From Actinokineospora enzanensis DSM 44649 (lineage in GTDB: Bacteria; Actinomycetota; Actinomycetes; Mycobacteriales; Pseudonocardiaceae), in assembly GCF_000374445.1 (NCBI RefSeq), contig NZ_KB894419.1:62001-126000 (forward strand): DNA of 64,000 nt, in the 5' to 3' direction. The notes under the pieces are model-generated. The model made no database searches. It saw only the letters and a program-made list of their open reading frames with translations, and was not told the DNA's origin. The position numbers were made by a program, and so were the translations under genes. Positions 61,929 to 64,000 of this stretch are shown here, piece after piece (the stretch's first letter is position 1; each line of letters starts with the position of its first letter).

Positions 61929-62012
61929 TCAGCCGTGGTGGCGGACGCCTCCGGTGGGGACGCGGGTACTACTGCAACCGGTCGCGGATTCATGACCATG
62001 CGGGTCGCTCAT
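61929..62012 (-). CDS. Candidate 27-residue leader peptide upstream of corA
   Basis: A near-perfect Shine-Dalgarno AGGAGGTGA lies 6 nt before ATG 62012. The frame encodes 27 residues with His at both ends (MSDPHGHES...VRHHG) and stops 107 bp before the corA start. It might be a regulatory leader of the Mg transporter, but composition gives no independent support. Confidence 0.3.
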   Translation of the reverse strand: MSDPHGHESATGCSSTRVPTGGVRHHG

Positions 62013-62235
62013 GCGTCCTCACCTCCTTGGTCCGATGGTGGTCCGGTGACTCGCACGGCCCTACCGGAGGGTCAGCGTACTCCAGGATCCGTCGCACTCG
62101 ACCATGGCCCGGGAGAGTCGAGCGGATTTCACGGTCCCGTCATCGCCAGGTCGGTGTACTGCCTCACAAGCGGTTGCACCCCGCGGGCGGCGGTCGTAGA
62201 CAGGGGCCTACTCGCCGGTCACTTAGGAGGGTGCG

Positions 62236-62739
62236 GTGCAATTCGGGCGGTACTACGAGGAGTTCGAGGTCGGCGCCGTGTACAAGCACTGGCCCGGCAA
62301 GACCGTGACCGAGTACGACGATCACCTGTTCTGCCTGCTCACCATGAACCACCATCCGTTGCACCTGGACGCGCACTACGCCGAGCACTCGACCGACTTC
62401 GGGAAGAACGTGGTGGTCGGCAACTACGTGTACTCGCTGCTGCTGGGCATGTCGGTGCCGGACGTCTCGGGCAAGGCGATCGCCAACCTTGAGGTCGAAT
62501 CCCTGCGACATGTGAAGCCGACCTTCCACGGTGACACCATCTACGGTGAGACCGAGGTGCTCGACAAGACGCCGTCCAAGTCCAAGGACGACCGCGGTGT
62601 CGTCTACGTCGAGACCCGCGGCTACAACCAGGACGGGACGGTGGTATGCGTCTTCCGTCGCAAGGTGATGGTGCCCAAGCGCTCCTACGGTGAGGGGCGC
62701 GGGGGCGAACAGCCGGGACGGCCCGAGCCCACGGGCTGA
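62236..62739 (+). CDS. MaoC-family hydratase (mesaconyl-CoA-hydratase-like)
   Basis: 167 residues, hot-dog fold. GRYYEEFEVGAVYKHWPGKT, then DDHLFCLLTMNHHPLHLDAHYA (MaoC hydratase motif with catalytic Asp/His region), VVVGNYVYSLLLGMSVPDVSG and VKPTFHGDTIYGETEVLDK. AGGAGG lies 5 nt before the GTG. Similar actinomycete enzymes sit with CoA-ester lyases and acyl-CoA dehydrogenases, so it may hydrate mesaconyl-CoA or a related enoyl-CoA. Confidence 0.87.
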   Translation: MQFGRYYEEFEVGAVYKHWPGKTVTEYDDHLFCLLTMNHHPLHLDAHYAEHSTDFGKNVVVGNYVYSLLLGMSVPDVSGKAIANLEVESLRHVKPTFHGDTIYGETEVLDKTPSKSKDDRGVVYVETRGYNQDGTVVCVFRRKVMVPKRSYGEGRGGEQPGRPEPTG

Positions 62740-62767
62740 ACCGGCAGGACAAAGCGGAGGAGCGCCC

Positions 62768-63880
62768 GTGACCGCGTCGCTGGAGCAGATCAGACAACGG
62801 TTGCGGCGGTTCGCCGAGCACGAGGCGGCGGGCGCGTCCCCGCTCTACGAGCACCTGGCCACTCAGGCCGCCGAGGACGACGAGGTCGCCGGTCTGCTCA
62901 CCGGCGCCCCGGACGCCTTCGCGTACCCGACGCTGCTGCTGGCCGCCGCGCACCGGGTGCTGCAGGCCGAGCCGTTCCACGAGCTGGTCAACTACTACCC
63001 GTCGCTGGGCGGCAGCTACGGGCTGGACGCGGGCACCTGGCCGCTGTTCCGGTCGTTCGTGCTGGAGCGGGCGGAGAGGATCCGGACCCTGGTCGCCACG
63101 CACACCACGCAGACCAACGAGGTGCGCCGGGCCGCCCTGCTGTACCCGGCGGTCGCGCTGGCGGCCAAGCAGGCGGGCGCCCCGGTCGGTCTGCTGGAGG
63201 TCGGCTGTAGCGCCGGGCTGCTGCTCAACCTCGACCGGTACGCCTACCGCTACCAGACCGAGCAGTCCGGCCAGATCGTGGTCGGACCGGCAAAGACCCC
63301 GTTGGGCCTGCACTGCGCGCTGGAGCTGGCCGCAGGCGCCACGCTGCCCACGATCCCGAAGAAGCTCGCCGTCACCGCCCGCGTCGGCCTGGACCGGGCC
63401 CCGGTCGACCTGGTCGACGAGGACGCCGCCGCCTGGCTGGAGGCGTGCATCTGGGCCGACCAGCCCGAGCGGCAGCGGCTGTTCAGCACCGCCGCCGCGT
63501 TGCAGCGCAAGGATCCGCCGGAGCTGGTCCGCGGCGACGCGGTGGCCGACCTGGCCGCCGCGGCCGCGCGCATCCCGGTGACCGTTCCGCTGGTGGTCAT
63601 CACCAGCCACGTGCTGGTCTACCTCACCGAGTCGGAGCAGGCCGCGCTGGTCGCGGGGCTCGCCGAGCTGGCAGGCACCCGGCCCTTGTGGTGGGTCAGC
63701 GACGAGCCGTACGCCGGTTCACTGGCGCACGTGCTGCCCGACCGCGCGGACCTCGTCCCGGCCGACGGTCAACCCGCGTTCGCGACTCTGGGGCTCACCA
63801 GGTGGGACAGGGGGGTGCCGACGAGCGCCGCGCTCGCGCGTACCGCCCTGCATGGTGAGCGCATGGTCTGGCTCGTCTGA
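62768..63880 (+). CDS. DUF2332 family protein
   Basis: 370 residues, DUF2332: helical N-terminus SPLYEHLATQAAEDDEVAGLL, NYYPSLGGSYGLD, then a methyltransferase-like glycine motif LLEVGCSAGLLLNLDRYAYRY and a C-terminal strand GTRPLWWVSDEPY. A GGAGGAG ribosome site precedes the GTG by 5 nt. It follows the MaoC gene by 28 bp on the same strand, probably co-transcribed. Function unknown; the SAM-like loop is an observation, not an assignment. Confidence 0.87.
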   Translation: MTASLEQIRQRLRRFAEHEAAGASPLYEHLATQAAEDDEVAGLLTGAPDAFAYPTLLLAAAHRVLQAEPFHELVNYYPSLGGSYGLDAGTWPLFRSFVLERAERIRTLVATHTTQTNEVRRAALLYPAVALAAKQAGAPVGLLEVGCSAGLLLNLDRYAYRYQTEQSGQIVVGPAKTPLGLHCALELAAGATLPTIPKKLAVTARVGLDRAPVDLVDEDAAAWLEACIWADQPERQRLFSTAAALQRKDPPELVRGDAVADLAAAAARIPVTVPLVVITSHVLVYLTESEQAALVAGLAELAGTRPLWWVSDEPYAGSLAHVLPDRADLVPADGQPAFATLGLTRWDRGVPTSAALARTALHGERMVWLV

Positions 63881-63886
63881 TTCCCG

Positions 63887-64000
63887 TCATCGGGGCAGCT
63901 CACCCCAGTCGGCGAGCTGCTCGAAAAGCCCCTCGACCAGGGTATCGGTGTCGCGCAATGTGGTGAAGATCGCAAGATCCACCCATCTGGCGGCATCGGC
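63887..64000 (-). CDS. C-terminal end of a gene running off the window
   Basis: The minus strand is open from the right edge to TGA at 63887 and encodes ADAARWVDLAIFTTLRDTDT followed by LVEGLFEQLADWGELPR. The composition looks coding. It is convergent with the DUF2332 gene, 6 bp apart. Family not recognisable from 37 residues. Confidence 0.55.
   Translation of the reverse strand, partial: ADAARWVDLAIFTTLRDTDTLVEGLFEQLADWGELPR

Larger units (their letters stand above)
61822..62235. other. 414-bp divergent region between corA and the MaoC gene
   Basis: Contains the corA leader with the inverted repeat at 61835, a short candidate leader-peptide frame (61929-62012) and the upstream region of the MaoC gene. 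I see no full-length gene here. Confidence 0.5.

Noticed and set aside
1..64000. tRNA, rRNA, CRISPR array, transposase or integrase
   Set aside because: None was recognised on reading both strands. The insertions at 39-45 kb and 51-60 kb have no visible att sites or recombinases.

Overview
The window is GC-rich actinobacterial DNA: GTG and TTG starts are common, neighbouring genes overlap by ATGA or GTGA, and hairpin terminators often lack a long U-run. The gene content (SARP regulator, type II polyketide synthase, GpgS, GlgM, LpqY-SugABC, EspG/PPE-like proteins, FolP2-type protein) suggests a filamentous actinomycete of the Pseudonocardiaceae type. From memory of M. tuberculosis H37Rv, much of 13.8-62 kb follows the Rv1177-Rv1239c order: fdxA, dapC, dapD, dapE, LOG proteins, folP2, gpgS, DivIVA-like, tag, DUF3117, glgM/glgC, O-methyltransferase, sigE, rseA, htrA, tatB, mrp, DUF1003, CBS/MgtE_N protein, Rv1234-like protein, lpqY-sugABC, corA. 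No rRNA, tRNA or CRISPR array was seen.

Region 1 (0-12.9 kb) is a specialised-metabolism block. It holds a minimal type II PKS (KS-alpha, chain-length factor, ACP), a short-chain dehydrogenase, a CocE/NonD hydrolase, a beta-hydroxyacid-dehydrogenase-like enzyme, a catechol-type O-methyltransferase, a SnoaL-like protein, a Tat-exported GMC oxidoreductase, a MarR/MFS efflux pair and a small SARP activator. TGGAGCG-type direct repeats with exactly 11-bp pitch lie in its intergenic regions and probably define the SARP regulon. No aromatase/cyclase is visible.

Region 2 (12.9-40.2 kb) is conserved housekeeping. It covers succinylase-branch lysine/DAP synthesis (dapC, dapD, dapE), methylglucose lipopolysaccharide initiation (gpgS), DNA repair (tag), phenylacetate-type genes, pepA, alpha-maltose-1-phosphate/glycogen synthesis (glgC, glgM), the envelope-stress unit sigE-rseA-htrA-tatB, and mrp. 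A two-copy intergenic repeat follows dapE and tatB.

Region 3 (40.2-46.8 kb) is an accessory insertion in that backbone. It has two CoA-ester lyases and an acyl-CoA dehydrogenase (ethylmalonyl-CoA-pathway-like, together with the MaoC enzyme at 62.2 kb). It also has an AAA ATPase plus DUF4276 TOPRIM pair that looks like a split OLD-family defence module, and two small uncharacterised proteins.

Region 4 (46.9-51.2 kb) is the trehalose importer lpqY-sugABC. Region 5 (51.2-60.7 kb) is a second insertion, between sugC and corA. It carries an I36-type secreted protein, an S9-peptidase remnant, two tandem copies of a [PPE-like, WXG-like, EspG] module (one WXG-like protein has a roughly 635-residue Pro-rich extension), a membrane-protein gene with an apparent 1-nt frameshift, and a 33-codon membrane-peptide gene. 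Region 6 (60.7-64 kb) has corA, a MaoC hydratase, a DUF2332 protein and a gene running off the right edge.
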